Assembly (NCBI RefSeq): GCF_018131075.1
Contig: NZ_JAFCLS010000017.1
Location: 62,001 to 126,000 of the forward strand
From: Bradyrhizobium sp. JYMT SZCCT0428
Lineage (GTDB): Bacteria; Pseudomonadota; Alphaproteobacteria; Rhizobiales; Xanthobacteraceae
Length of the DNA stretch: 64,000 nt
Reading direction: 5' to 3'
In this document: piece after piece, positions 31,641 to 40,556 of the stretch
How positions within the stretch are numbered: position 1 is the stretch's first letter
Layout of the letters: every line of letters begins with the position of its first letter
The notes under the pieces: model-generated
Seen by the model: only the letters and a program-made list of their open reading frames with translations
What the model was told of the DNA's origin: nothing
Databases searched by the model: none
Made by a program: the position numbers and the translations under genes

Positions 31641-32942
31641 TCAATCCGGCGGAAATGCCCGCTTCAGCCGTGCCTCGCTGTCGCGCAGCGTTACCGGATC
31701 GAGTTTCCCCTGAGAAGACGCCTCCTTGGCGCACGCAAAGATCCGATAGAACTGCGTACCGTCGAAGGCGACCAGCAGCAGATCAACGCCGGCATTGAGT
31801 GCTTCCACCACCGCTGTGCAGACATTGTTCTGATAGATCGCGCCCATCACCAGATCGTCAGTCATGATGACGCCCTGATAATTCCACTTCTTGCGAACGA
31901 TGCCGTCAACCACAAGCCGGGAATGCGACGCCGCGCGGTCGGGATCAACAGCGGTCAGCGTCACATGCCCGATCATTAACTGCGCCCTGGAGCCTGCCAG
32001 CACATCCCGAAACGGCCGCCAGTCGGACGCTTCGAGTTCCGCCAGAGGCGTGTCGAGACCAGCACTGAAGTGATGGGTATCGGCACGAACCCGCCCCAGT
32101 CCCGGAAAGTGCTTGACGGTCGCACCGACGCCGAAGGCCTCAAGCCCATGGACATAGGACCTGGCGATGTCGGCCACGATGGCCGGATCATCGGAAATGG
32201 CGCGGTGGCCGATCAGCGTGTTGAAATCGAACCGGTTACGCTTCGCGTCGGGTCGCAAATCCAGCACCGGCGCCAGATTGAGGTTGACGCCAAGCGCCGC
32301 CAGTTCCTTTCCGTGCGTTCGCCCGAAGGCCTCCGCTTTCTCCTTGCGAACATCCGGCGGAAGGCTCGCCAGCGTCGAGAGCGCCGGCAATTTGGTCAAG
32401 GGCGGCGACAGATGCGAGACGATGCCGCCTTCCTGGTCGGCGGCGACAATCAATGGCGGCAGGCCGGCGGCACGTCGTTTTTCCTGAAGCGCCGAGATTT
32501 CGGATTTCAGCGTCTCCGGTGCTCTTCGTACATTGTGCTTGGTGATGTAGATGCCGGCGATCAGGCCTTTTTCGGCCAAGGCAGCCACCTCAGGGAATGA
32601 TGAATACCCCACCATGAAATGCTGCCCGAGGCTACGCGCCTGCGCGACGTCGGTCTGCAGAACGTTTCGTTTGCGCAACTCGAAAGAAGCTTGCGCGCAC
32701 AGCATTGACAGCGACGGCAGGCACCACAGCAGGACCAGTAGTTTTCCCGCGATCCCTCGCCTGCGCCAGTGACCGCCACGAAGCAGGCAGGCGAGAACGC
32801 CAACGCTCACCGCGACAAGAACGATGTTACCCGTACCACGCAACGCAATCAGATAAGGATCGTTCTTGTTCGCCGCGACGAAAATGAAAGCCAGCCCCGC
32901 GAACCAGACCAGGCCGACGCCGATACGTTTGATGATTTGCAT
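31641..32942 (-). CDS. Membrane-anchored GH3-family glycosidase (NagZ-like)
   Basis: A 433-aa protein. Two N-terminal hydrophobic helices (VGLVWFAGLAFIFVAA and TGNIVLVAVSVGVLACLL), with a third at about residue 65, anchor it to the inner membrane. From about residue 100 the protein is a glycoside hydrolase family 3 domain: PPLIVAADQEGGIVSHL, GVNLNLAPVLDL, VKHFPGLGRVRADTHHFSA with the catalytic Asp-His pair (the NagZ-type K-H-F-P-G and D-x-H), and GVIMTDDLVMGAI. The D-x-H signature indicates beta-N-acetylglucosaminidase-type activity. Cytoplasmic NagZ lacks membrane anchors, so this one would act on the periplasmic side, perhaps on peptidoglycan fragments. Confidence 0.85.
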   Translation of the reverse strand: MQIIKRIGVGLVWFAGLAFIFVAANKNDPYLIALRGTGNIVLVAVSVGVLACLLRGGHWRRRGIAGKLLVLLWCLPSLSMLCAQASFELRKRNVLQTDVAQARSLGQHFMVGYSSFPEVAALAEKGLIAGIYITKHNVRRAPETLKSEISALQEKRRAAGLPPLIVAADQEGGIVSHLSPPLTKLPALSTLASLPPDVRKEKAEAFGRTHGKELAALGVNLNLAPVLDLRPDAKRNRFDFNTLIGHRAISDDPAIVADIARSYVHGLEAFGVGATVKHFPGLGRVRADTHHFSAGLDTPLAELEASDWRPFRDVLAGSRAQLMIGHVTLTAVDPDRAASHSRLVVDGIVRKKWNYQGVIMTDDLVMGAIYQNNVCTAVVEALNAGVDLLLVAFDGTQFYRIFACAKEASSQGKLDPVTLRDSEARLKRAFPPD

Positions 32943-33230
32943 GAAGGACGATGCTGTGTGCGTTTGTTACAGGCGAGATCATCGCCGTATCAAACTTGTT
33001 ATTGCCGCGCGAGCACTTAAGCGGGGCTGCACAGAAACTGCAGACGAATCCTGAAGTCTTGCAGACAGCCTTCCCGGCATTTGCACAACGGCCGCCCATA
33101 GCTCGTCTTGCAAACCGGCGACGACCTTCAAATGCCCATTCCCCCACGTCTAGCCAATGATAATTGGTGGCTCTGTGAACCTCCCTCGACGGCGCCGGTC
33201 TGCAATTTTTCCCTCCAGACAGGCAGCGCA

Positions 33231-34733
33231 ATGATGGCTGAATTCTCCACGCCGGCACCCCAGGGCTCTGTTCGCGAAAACACTTTCCCAATCAAGCCGG
33301 CCATTGCCGTGGCCCTCGCGGCATTGGCCGACTGGCTGTTCTACGGCCAGCGAACCGGAATGTCCGCTGTTATCTTCGCCATTGCACTAACCGGCGGCGC
33401 GCTGCTTGCCAATTTCACCAGGCTGAACAAGGCGAAGGTTCTGCTTGCGGGCCTCCTTGTGCTCGCCGCCCTCATCCCGGCCATCGAGGAATTCAATGCG
33501 GTCTCACTCTTCTTCATTGTCCTGGCGCTCGGCGTTGGCCTCTCGCTAACGACGGATAGCAATCTCACCGGTGTTGCCGAACAAGCCGCCGCGCTCTGCG
33601 ACCTTTATCTGGTCGGTCCGTTCAGATTGCTCCGGGACGCCATCAGCGCGTTCAATCTCCCGGCGCTGACGGCAGGTTTCACCGTGTGGTTCATTCCGGT
33701 GGTTCTGAGCGGCATCTTCGCGATTCTGTTCGTATCGGCCAACCCGCTGCTTGAGAAATGGATCAGCCTGCTGAACCCCGGCAGCGCCACCTCCTATGTC
33801 AGCCTGGGACGGGTGCTGTTTTGGGCGGCCGCTTTGTCGCTGGTTTGGCCCTTTATCCACGTCCGGTGGCGCCGCAAGCCCGAGGTGCCCGCCGATTTGG
33901 CCGTGGCAGCAATCGAGGAGCAGGAGAAGCCCGTTCATGACGTCGACTTCCTCGGTGCGGCGACCATCCTGCGTTCGCTGATCCTGTTCAATTTGCTGTT
34001 CGCGGTTCAAACCGCCCTGGACGTGTTCTTTCTCTGGGGCAATGCGACGCTGCCGGCCGATATCAGCCATGCGGCCTATGCGCATCGGGGCGCCTATCCC
34101 CTGATCCTCACGGCGTTGCTGGCTTCCGGATTCGTGCTCGTCGCAATGAGACCCGGCGGCCCGGCCGAACAGTCGAAGGTGATCCGGCCGCTCGTCTATC
34201 TCTGGGTCGCGCAGAACGTCCTGCTGGTTGCGTCATCCATCCTGCGGCTCGATCTCTATGTGCAGATCTACCTGCTGACCTGGTGGCGCGTCGCGGCCTT
34301 CATCTGGATGCTGCTTGTCGCGTTCGGACTGTTGCTCATCGTTGCCCGCATCAGGCTCAATCGTTCGAACGATTGGCTGATCCGCGCGAACCTCATTACT
34401 TTGACCTCAACGCTCTATATCTGTTCACTGATCAATTTCCCTGCCATCATCGCGAACTACAATGTCGACCATAGCCGCGAGGTTTCAGGCAAGGGTGTTA
34501 CGGTCGACATCAACTATCTGATCCAGCTCGGGCCCCAGGCCTTGCCGGCCATCGACAAGGCGATTGCACTCCGCAGCCTCGACCGTATCTTTTTCGACCC
34601 TATCTTTGTTTCCCGCCGCAATAGCCTCGTAGAACAGCATCGCAATGACTTGGCTTCCTGGCGCACCTGGGGATTTCGGAGCTGGCGGCTGCAGCGCACC
34701 CTTGATGCCCAGAAGAGTTCGACCGTAAGCTAG
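33231..34733 (+). CDS. DUF4173-type polytopic membrane protein
   Basis: A membrane protein of about 500 aa with around 10 hydrophobic helices (FPIKPAIAVALAALADWLFY, VLLAGLLVLAALIPAIEEF, ILFNLLFAVQTALDVFFLWG, LVYLWVAQNVLLVASSIL). The PLILTALLASGFVLVAM and DLYVQIYLLTWWRVAAFIW segments fit DUF4173/DUF4153 proteins. The end is a soluble domain with VDINYLIQLGPQALPAIDKA. ATG 33231 is assumed; the frame begins at 33108 and the true start may lie upstream. It lies 25 bases before the response regulator gene, so it is probably co-transcribed with the two-component pair. In enterics the CreBC pair also sits beside an inner-membrane protein (CreD), suggesting a similar partnership. Confidence 0.75.
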   Translation: MMAEFSTPAPQGSVRENTFPIKPAIAVALAALADWLFYGQRTGMSAVIFAIALTGGALLANFTRLNKAKVLLAGLLVLAALIPAIEEFNAVSLFFIVLALGVGLSLTTDSNLTGVAEQAAALCDLYLVGPFRLLRDAISAFNLPALTAGFTVWFIPVVLSGIFAILFVSANPLLEKWISLLNPGSATSYVSLGRVLFWAAALSLVWPFIHVRWRRKPEVPADLAVAAIEEQEKPVHDVDFLGAATILRSLILFNLLFAVQTALDVFFLWGNATLPADISHAAYAHRGAYPLILTALLASGFVLVAMRPGGPAEQSKVIRPLVYLWVAQNVLLVASSILRLDLYVQIYLLTWWRVAAFIWMLLVAFGLLLIVARIRLNRSNDWLIRANLITLTSTLYICSLINFPAIIANYNVDHSREVSGKGVTVDINYLIQLGPQALPAIDKAIALRSLDRIFFDPIFVSRRNSLVEQHRNDLASWRTWGFRSWRLQRTLDAQKSSTVS

Positions 34734-34758
34734 CCATGATCCAGCACCGGAGAGACGT

Positions 34759-35460
34759 TTGACACACCGTATCCTCATCGTCGATGACGACTTGCATATT
34801 CGCGAGGTCATCCGGGTCGCGCTCCGGAAGGCCGGGATGACCGTGTTCGAGGCGCGGGACGGCAAGGAGGCCTTGACCCGCTTCGCCGCCGACAGGCCGG
34901 ACCTCTTGATTCTCGATATCGGCATGCCGGAATTCGATGGATTGGACGTCTGCCGGGATATCCGAAAATTATCGGACGTTCCGATCCTGTTTCTTTCGGC
35001 ACGCGACGAAGAGATCGACCGTGTGCTGGGCCTCGAGATCGGCGGCGACGATTACGTCACCAAGCCTTTCAGCCCGCGCGAGCTCGTCGCGCGGGTGAAT
35101 GTCATCCTGCGCCGCACCTCGCAGCGTGGGTCGGACACCAAGGCGACGGCGGCGCTTTCCCAGGGCGGGCTGCTGGTTGATCCGGAACAGCATGTTGCGG
35201 CGTTCGCCGGTACACCGCTTCGCCTGACCGCCATCGAATTCGGAATCCTCAGGGCTTTTCTGACCAGGCCGTCGGTGGTCTTCAGCCGCGAGCAGATCAT
35301 GAACGCCGCCTATCAGCTCAACATCCAGGTGTCGGACCGCACCATCGACAGCCATATTCGCAATATCCGCGCCAAGCTTGCCGCGGTGAATTGCGACAAT
35401 GTCATCGAGACCATCCACGGCGTTGGCTTCAAACTCGGCCGATGCGAGCCGCACGCATGA
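34759..35460 (+). CDS. OmpR-family response regulator (CreB-like)
   Basis: A 233-residue regulator with TTG start (34759; GGAGAG upstream). The receiver domain has the acidic pocket DDD, the phosphoacceptor Asp53 in LILDIGMPEFDG, and Lys102 in YVTKPFSPREL. The C-terminal winged helix shows TAIEFGILRAFLTRPSVVFS, SREQIMNAAY and DRTIDSHIRNIRAKL. The TGA overlaps the ATG of the histidine kinase gene, so they are a cognate pair. Targets are not visible. The pair's resemblance to CreBC rests on the sensor's layout and is tentative. Confidence 0.93.
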   Translation: MTHRILIVDDDLHIREVIRVALRKAGMTVFEARDGKEALTRFAADRPDLLILDIGMPEFDGLDVCRDIRKLSDVPILFLSARDEEIDRVLGLEIGGDDYVTKPFSPRELVARVNVILRRTSQRGSDTKATAALSQGGLLVDPEQHVAAFAGTPLRLTAIEFGILRAFLTRPSVVFSREQIMNAAYQLNIQVSDRTIDSHIRNIRAKLAAVNCDNVIETIHGVGFKLGRCEPHA

Positions 35461-37049
35461 CATCACGGGCCGGCGAGAAATGGCGGCCGTCGGTCGGAAT
35501 GATCATTTTTGCCGCGTTGGCCGCCGTGGCTGCATTGCCTCTGGTCGGGCTGTTCTTCTTTCGGCTCTATGACAACCAGCTCATTCACCAGACGCAGGCC
35601 GAGTTGATTGCCCAAAGCCGGGTATTAGCTGCGGTTTATGCGCGGGACGTGGAGGCCCGCCTCAATGCCGGGGTTGTCCTTGGCGCTGAACTCCCGCCCG
35701 AAGCGCGTCCTGTTTCGGACGACAAGATGACGCCAATCCGGCCAGCGCTCGACCTTGCCGCCGGCGCCGACCTGCTGCGGCGGCGGCCCGACGCACTTCC
35801 AGCCAGTGCTCCCGCATCTCAGGCCTATGTCGAGATCGGCGCGCGGCTGATGCCGATCATCCTGGAAACGCAGAAGGTCACGCTCGCGGGTTTCCGGATT
35901 CTCGATCCCCGCGGCGTCGTGATCGCCGGCCGCAACGAGGTCGGCCAATCGCTGGCGCATATCGAGGAGGTGGCGACGGCGCTGCAGGGGCAGTATCGCG
36001 CCGCGTTGCGGATCAGGGTCCCCGACAAGCCCCCGCCGCCGATCTACTCGATCAGCCGCGGCGTCGGCGTTCACGTGTTTTCGGCCATGCCCGTGGTCGT
36101 CAACAACCGCGTTGCCGGCGTCGTCTACTTATCGAGGACGCCGAGCAACATCTTCGACCATCTCTATCAGGAGCGCGGCAAGTTCATTCTTGCCGGCTTC
36201 GCCGTCATCTTCGCCACTGTCATCATTGGCCTGGTATTTTCCCGCACCATCACCCGGCCGATGCGCGAACTGGTCGATCGCGCCGCCCGTATCAGCCGCG
36301 GCGACCGCGACGCCTTTCAGCCGCTGGCGCATTACGGCACCCGCGAGTTTTCCCAGCTGTCGCACAGCTTCCTCGACATGGCCGAGCAATTGTCGCGCCG
36401 ATCGGATTACATCGCGACCTTCTCGTCGCATCTCACCCACGAGTTGAAGTCGCCGCTGACGTCGATCAAGGGCGCTGCAGAACTCCTGCTGGATTCGCTG
36501 CAGAGCAAGACCGACAATCTCACGCGGATGGAGCAGAAGAGTTTCGTATCGAATATTCTGGGTGACACCGAGCGCCTGGAAGCCATGACACAGCGGCTGC
36601 GCGAACTGGCGCGCGCCGAGACCACGCCGCAGAATGAACACACCGAATTAAGCCAGGTCATCAGTGGACTGAAGAGCCGCTTTCCCACCCGCGCGATCGA
36701 CGCCACCGGCTGTCTCGAACGTTCGATCGGCATGTCCAATGAGAAGGCGCTCATCGTCCTTTCGCATCTGACCGACAACGCCATTCGTCACAACGCTGGG
36801 AATGTGAGGCTGGCAGCGGTCGATGAAGGCGCCACGGTCAAGATGACCGTGAGCAACGACGGAGACCCGATATCGGAACCCAACCGGGAGAAGATATTCG
36901 ACGCGTTCTTCACCACCCGCCGCGACACCGGCGGCACCGGCATGGGGCTCGCGATCGTCCGGGCCGTGATGGCAAGTCATGGTGGCTCGATCCGGCTTTT
37001 GCCATCAGATAAGGGCGCCGCGTTCGAGCTTCAGTTTCCGGCCGCTTAG
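35457..37049 (+). CDS. Sensor histidine kinase (CreC-like)
   Basis: A 530-residue kinase. ATG 35457 overlaps the response-regulator stop (ATGA), and ATG 35442 is an in-frame alternative. Two transmembrane helices (MIIFAALAAVAALPLVGLFF and FILAGFAVIFATVIIGLVF) bracket a periplasmic sensor of about 210 residues. A HAMP linker follows (RTITRPMRELVDRAARISRG), then HisKA with His328 in SSHLTHELKSPLTSIKGAAE, then an ATPase domain (LIVLSHLTDNAIRHNAG, DAFFTTRRDTGGTGMGLAIV). The extracytoplasmic sensor suggests detection of an envelope or external signal. Confidence 0.93.
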   Translation: MTSRAGEKWRPSVGMIIFAALAAVAALPLVGLFFFRLYDNQLIHQTQAELIAQSRVLAAVYARDVEARLNAGVVLGAELPPEARPVSDDKMTPIRPALDLAAGADLLRRRPDALPASAPASQAYVEIGARLMPIILETQKVTLAGFRILDPRGVVIAGRNEVGQSLAHIEEVATALQGQYRAALRIRVPDKPPPPIYSISRGVGVHVFSAMPVVVNNRVAGVVYLSRTPSNIFDHLYQERGKFILAGFAVIFATVIIGLVFSRTITRPMRELVDRAARISRGDRDAFQPLAHYGTREFSQLSHSFLDMAEQLSRRSDYIATFSSHLTHELKSPLTSIKGAAELLLDSLQSKTDNLTRMEQKSFVSNILGDTERLEAMTQRLRELARAETTPQNEHTELSQVISGLKSRFPTRAIDATGCLERSIGMSNEKALIVLSHLTDNAIRHNAGNVRLAAVDEGATVKMTVSNDGDPISEPNREKIFDAFFTTRRDTGGTGMGLAIVRAVMASHGGSIRLLPSDKGAAFELQFPAA

Positions 37050-37058
37050 TTTATTATT

Positions 37059-37108
37059 GACGCGTTTTCTTCACGCGAACCGGTATCCACTTCGCTCGAA
37101 AACGCTTT
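37059..37108. repeat. Bradyrhizobium-type intergenic palindrome
   Basis: GACGCGTTTTCTTCACGCGAA and TTCGCTCGAAAACGCTTT flank an ACCGGTATCCAC-type centre; the arms can pair. It lies between the convergent histidine kinase and thiolase genes and may serve as bidirectional terminator. Same element type is widespread in Bradyrhizobium and Rhodopseudomonas genomes from general knowledge. Confidence 0.6.
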
Positions 37109-38339
37109 AGACTCGCTCGATGATGATCGCCGGCGCCATGCCACCGGCGGCGCACATCGTCACCAGGCCACGCCTGAGGTCGCGCCGCTCGAGTTCGTCG
37201 AGAACGGTACCGATCAGGATCGAGCCGGTCGCGCCGATGGGGTGACCGAGCGCGATCGAGCCGCCATTGACGTTGACCTTGTCGCGGTCGAGCTTGAGGT
37301 CGCGGATGAATTTTTCGGCGACGACGGCGAAGGCTTCATTGATTTCGAACAGGTCGATATCATCGAGCGTGAGGCCTGCCCTGGCCAACACCTTGCGGGC
37401 CGCCGGAACCGGCGCATTCAACATCAGGGTCGGGGAGTCTCCCATGTTCGCCATCGCAACCACGCGTGCCCGGGGCTTCAGGCCATGCGCCTTGGCATAA
37501 TTCGGCGAAGCCAGCAAAACGGCCGCCGAGCCGTCGACGACGCCGGAGGAATTGCCGGCGTGGTGCATGAAGTTGATGTCGAGATCGGGGTACTTGTCGA
37601 GGATGAGAGTGCGGTAGGTCGTCCCCTTGTCGTCGAGCGGATAGTCCGCGACCGCGGTAAAGGCGGGCTTCAACCCGGCAAGGCCTTCCAGCGTGGTCTG
37701 CGGGCGCGGATATTCCTCGCGGTCCAGCGCAAGGCTGCCGTCCTCGCGATGAACCGGCACGAGGCTCTTGTCGAAATGACCGCCCTTGATGGCGGCGGCC
37801 GCGCGCTTCTGGCTCTCCAGACCGAGTCCATCGACGTCCTGACGCGAAATACCCTCCAGCGTCGCCACCGCATCGGCGCAGACGCCCTGATGCGATTGCG
37901 GGTGCCGGGCGCGCAGACGAAGATTGCCATTGTCCATCATGAACGGCCCCTCGCCGCGGCGGCCCTCCATCGACATCATCTCGGTACCGCCGGCGATCAC
38001 GAGATCTTCGGAGCCGGCCATGATGGCGTTGGCCGCCATGTTGACGCAGGTGATGCCGGAACCACAGAACCGGTCCAGCGTGACGCCGCTGGCGCGCACG
38101 TCATAGCCGGCATCCAGCGCCGACATCCGGCCGAGATCGCCGCTCTGCGCTCCGCGTTGGGAACTCGTGCCCCAGATGATGTCGTCGACGTCAGCGGTAT
38201 TGATCCCGGTGCGATCGGCCAGCGCCCGTAATACCGTGGCGCCGAGTTGCTGGGGATGAATGCCCGCGAGCGCGCCCTTGCCAGCCTTGCCAATGCCACG
38301 CGGCGTCCTGCAGGCGTCGATGATCAGCGCGTCAACCAT
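37107..38339 (-). CDS. Acetyl-CoA C-acyltransferase (thiolase)
   Basis: A 410-aa thiolase joining or cleaving acyl-CoA with CoA, the last step of beta-oxidation. Active-site elements: Cys92 in DRFCGSGITCVN, NEAFAVVAEKF, GGSIALGHPIGATGS with the catalytic His, and the second Cys in VTMCAAGGMAPA. The start is ATG 38339, chosen over 38387 because the translated start MVDALIIDACRTPRG is canonical. It lies at the near end of the CoA-metabolic island, though a gene-free repeat region separates it from the CoA-ester lyase, so it may be transcribed alone. Confidence 0.95.
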   Translation of the reverse strand: MVDALIIDACRTPRGIGKAGKGALAGIHPQQLGATVLRALADRTGINTADVDDIIWGTSSQRGAQSGDLGRMSALDAGYDVRASGVTLDRFCGSGITCVNMAANAIMAGSEDLVIAGGTEMMSMEGRRGEGPFMMDNGNLRLRARHPQSHQGVCADAVATLEGISRQDVDGLGLESQKRAAAAIKGGHFDKSLVPVHREDGSLALDREEYPRPQTTLEGLAGLKPAFTAVADYPLDDKGTTYRTLILDKYPDLDINFMHHAGNSSGVVDGSAAVLLASPNYAKAHGLKPRARVVAMANMGDSPTLMLNAPVPAARKVLARAGLTLDDIDLFEINEAFAVVAEKFIRDLKLDRDKVNVNGGSIALGHPIGATGSILIGTVLDELERRDLRRGLVTMCAAGGMAPAIIIERV

Positions 38340-38470
38340 GGTGTTTTCCTCAGGGTTTGTTAGTTGGGCGCATTTGCCGCCGGTCAAGACGCAAAGTCAA
38401 TTCACGCCGCGGGTCTGGGGCCATGCACTTCGGGTAGAGGCGGTCCACCATAGCGCTCATGCTCTCTGCT

Positions 38471-38499
38471 CGTCGTCCCGGCCTTGAGCCGGGACGACG
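38471..38499. repeat. Perfect 12-base hairpin
   Basis: CGTCGTCCCGGC, a CTTGA loop, then GCCGGGACGACG. This is a typical extragenic palindrome rather than a terminator, since no T tract follows on either strand. Confidence 0.7.
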
Positions 38500-38599
38500 G
38501 CGGTGTTTGTTGTTACACCGTCATCCAAACGCAGTTTCGCATTCTCGCGACGCATTGCGCCCGAGCTTTGCCAGAGACTTCCCGCCCTAAATACAGAGG

Positions 38600-38710
38600 G
38601 CGCAGGGAAGACCGGGTGCGCGCTGCACCCGCGGTCTCGTGTGCGGATTGCACAAAACAAAGTGCACACGAGCATACAGGGCAGCGGTGAACACCCGGCC
38701 TTCCCTGCGC
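38600..38710. repeat. Nested inverted-repeat element
   Basis: The outer arms GCGCAGGGAAGACCGGGTG (38600-38618) and CACCCGGCCTTCCCTGCGC (38692-38710) pair with one mismatch. Inside are the perfect arms CTCGTGTGC (38636-38644) and GCACACGAG (38664-38672). The structure resembles a miniature non-autonomous element. No target duplication is clear. Confidence 0.65.
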
Positions 38711-39019
38711 AGTGGCTTTACGGCTTATGCCGTGATCTCCCGGAGACGAGTTCTTGGTTGACTCCGTCGCTGCCGTTCAGCTCTCGCCTACCCGACAGCT
38801 TGACACCTGCAACGGGTGCCAGGACCACACGGTTTTGCCGTACGCTCAATCCACGCCGTCGTCAGACGTGAGCCAAGCGTCCACCGCAACCCGCCCAACG
38901 TCCGTGACGACGGCCGACGCCCTTCTGAGTAGGACGGGATGGCGATATATGTGCCTCTGATTTGCCCTTCCGGAAAAGCGAAACTTTGCCCGACGGGCCA
39001 ATTTGTCGCATCTCTCACC

Positions 39020-39057
39020 GTCATTCCGGGGCTTGCGAAGCAAGAACCCGGAATGAC
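39020..39057. repeat. Palindromic repeat, GTCATTCCGGG type
   Basis: GTCATTCCGGGGCTTGC and GAACCCGGAATGAC arms around GAAGCAA. The same core arms recur at 42584-42663, so it is a family of extragenic palindromes. Confidence 0.7.
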
Positions 39058-39155
39058 GAGGCACGTGCGTAGCGACATCCGGGACTCTTCGCAAAGCTAC
39101 CCGGATATCGCTGCGCTCATCCGGGCTACGGATCGCTCTACCGAGCCCGCAGTTC

Positions 39156-39242
39156 GTAGGGTGGGCAAGCGTAGCGTGCCCACCATTCAAGCCATCGAAG
39201 TGGATGGTGGGCACGGCGCAAGAGCGCCTTTGCCCACCCTAC
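39156..39242. repeat. Long inverted repeat overlapping the CoA-ester lyase stop codon
   Basis: GTAGGGTGGGCAAGCG with GTGCCCACCA at left, and TGGTGGGCAC with GCCTTTGCCCACCCTAC at right, forming two stacked stems with a CATCGAAGTGGATGG-type centre. It includes the last bases of the downstream gene, so it probably also acts as its transcription end. Confidence 0.65.
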
Positions 39243-40096
39243 TTGGCTCGCAGCGCGAGAATCTTTTCGGCGGCGCGCAGATGCGGCTTGTCGATCATCT
39301 TGCCGTCGATCTTGACGACGCCGGAGGCCGGATTGTCGTTGAAGGCTTTGACGATCTGCTCCGACCAGGCGATCTCTTCGTCCGCCGGCAGGAAGGCGGC
39401 GTTGACGACATCGACATGCTTGGGATGGATCACCGCCTTGGCCAGAAATCCATCCTGACGCGCGGCGATCGATTCTTCCCGTAAGCCTTCGAGATCGTTG
39501 ATGTCGGTAGCGATGGTGTCGATCGCGACGACGCCGGCAGCCGCGGCGCTGATCAGGCAGAGGTCGCGTGCCAGCAAGAACGGCCCATGATATCGGCCGG
39601 CGGTCCGGTTGCGCGAGGCGCCGAGCGACGCCGCAAGATCTTCCGCGCCCCACATCATGCCCCACAGCCGCGGGCTCATGTTCTCGAAATCGAGCAGCTT
39701 GAGCACCGCGCGCGCCGTCTCCGTCGCCACCGTCACGATACGGGTGGTTCCGTGTTCGATGTCAGATGCGGCTTCGAACGCATCGAGATAGAGGGATAGT
39801 TTATTCACGTCGGCAGCGCCGGCGCATTTCGGCAGCACGACACCGTCGGGCCGGCCCGGGATCACGGCGGCGAGGTCGCCCAGCGTCATGCCGGTATCGA
39901 GCGCGTTGACGCGGATATAGATCTTCTGGCTCGGGTTCCGCGCAGCGAGCATTTCGCGCACGGTGCGCCGCGCCCCGGCCTTCTCGTCCGGCGCGATCGA
40001 ATCCTCGAGATCGAGGATCAACGCATCGGCCGCGGTCTTCTTGGCATTTTCGAACTTGCGCAGGCTGTCGCCGGGAACGAACAGGAAGGATCGCAT
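39239..40096 (-). CDS. HpcH/HpaI-type CoA-ester lyase (CitE-like)
   Basis: A 285-aa lyase of the citrate-lyase beta subunit/malyl-CoA lyase family, which cleaves or forms C-C bonds in 3-hydroxy or 2-methyl-malyl-type CoA esters. Motifs include MRSFLFVPGDSLRKFENA, ADALILDLEDSIAPDEK with metal-binding acids, IYIRVNALDTG, IVTVATETARAVL and KAVIHPKHVDVVNAAF. ATG 40096 is used instead of a TTG one codon upstream. It begins 4 bases after the MaoC gene stop, in the order transferase, enoyl-CoA hydratase, MaoC, lyase, which resembles a 3-methylmalyl/mesaconyl-type CoA pathway. Confidence 0.9.
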   Translation of the reverse strand: MRSFLFVPGDSLRKFENAKKTAADALILDLEDSIAPDEKAGARRTVREMLAARNPSQKIYIRVNALDTGMTLGDLAAVIPGRPDGVVLPKCAGAADVNKLSLYLDAFEAASDIEHGTTRIVTVATETARAVLKLLDFENMSPRLWGMMWGAEDLAASLGASRNRTAGRYHGPFLLARDLCLISAAAAGVVAIDTIATDINDLEGLREESIAARQDGFLAKAVIHPKHVDVVNAAFLPADEEIAWSEQIVKAFNDNPASGVVKIDGKMIDKPHLRAAEKILALRAK

Positions 40097-40100
40097 CAAA

Positions 40101-40556
40101 TCACGCCTTTGGTTTGCAATGCATCAGCCCGGTGCGGCGGCAACTCGCGACTACTTCGCCGCGCTGATTGGTCATGGTGTGCTCGAACTCGACGATCCCC
40201 TGCGTCGGCCGCGACTTGCTGGCGCGCTTGGAGATGATCTTCGTATGGGATTTCAGCGTATCGCCGTGAAACACCGGTTTTGGGAATTTGACGTCGGTCA
40301 TGCCCAGATTACCGACCGTCGTGCCCAGCGTCGTATCGTAGACGCTCATGCCGATCATGATGCCGAGCGTATAGAGGCTGTTGAACAGCCGTTGGCCGAA
40401 TTCGGTATTCTCGGAGAAATGCGCATCGATATGCAGCGGCTGCGGATTCATCGTCAGCAGGCTGAACATCGTATTGTCCATCTCGGTGACGGTCCGGCTG
40501 AACTCATGATGAAATTCCCGGCCGACCTCGAACTCCTCGAAATATAGTCCGGCCAT
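40101..40556 (-). CDS. MaoC-family dehydratase (hot-dog fold)
   Basis: A 151-aa hydratase acting on CoA thioesters. LYFEEFEVGREFHHEFSRTV leads to TEMDNTMFSLLTMNPQPLHI, then DAHFSENTEFGQRLFNSLY with the MaoC-type active-site Asp and His, and ending with RGEVVASCRRTGL. The start ATG 40556 overlaps the enoyl-CoA hydratase stop (TGATG). The N-P-Q-P-L-H pattern resembles mesaconyl-CoA hydratases, and the next gene is a CoA-ester lyase, so a hydration followed by C-C cleavage is a likely sequence; this pairing is inference. Confidence 0.9.
   Translation of the reverse strand: MAGLYFEEFEVGREFHHEFSRTVTEMDNTMFSLLTMNPQPLHIDAHFSENTEFGQRLFNSLYTLGIMIGMSVYDTTLGTTVGNLGMTDVKFPKPVFHGDTLKSHTKIISKRASKSRPTQGIVEFEHTMTNQRGEVVASCRRTGLMHCKPKA

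Larger units (their letters stand above)
38340..39238. other. Gene-free stretch of about 900 bases made of repeats
   Basis: No convincing coding sequence is seen on either strand. The interval is a chain of palindromic elements, listed individually: a hairpin at 38471, a nested element at 38600-38710, a tag like TGATTTGCCC at about 38955, a hairpin at 39020 and a long inverted repeat at 39156. It separates the thiolase from the CoA-ester lyase operon. Confidence 0.7.

Noticed and set aside
37242..38231. A 329-codon plus-strand frame over the thiolase gene.
   Set aside because: Antisense shadow of a well-conserved gene; no ribosome-binding site and a low-quality protein sequence.
38500..39240. 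A CRISPR array, because several repeats lie close together.
   Set aside because: Repeats are of different families, spacing is irregular and no cas gene is present.
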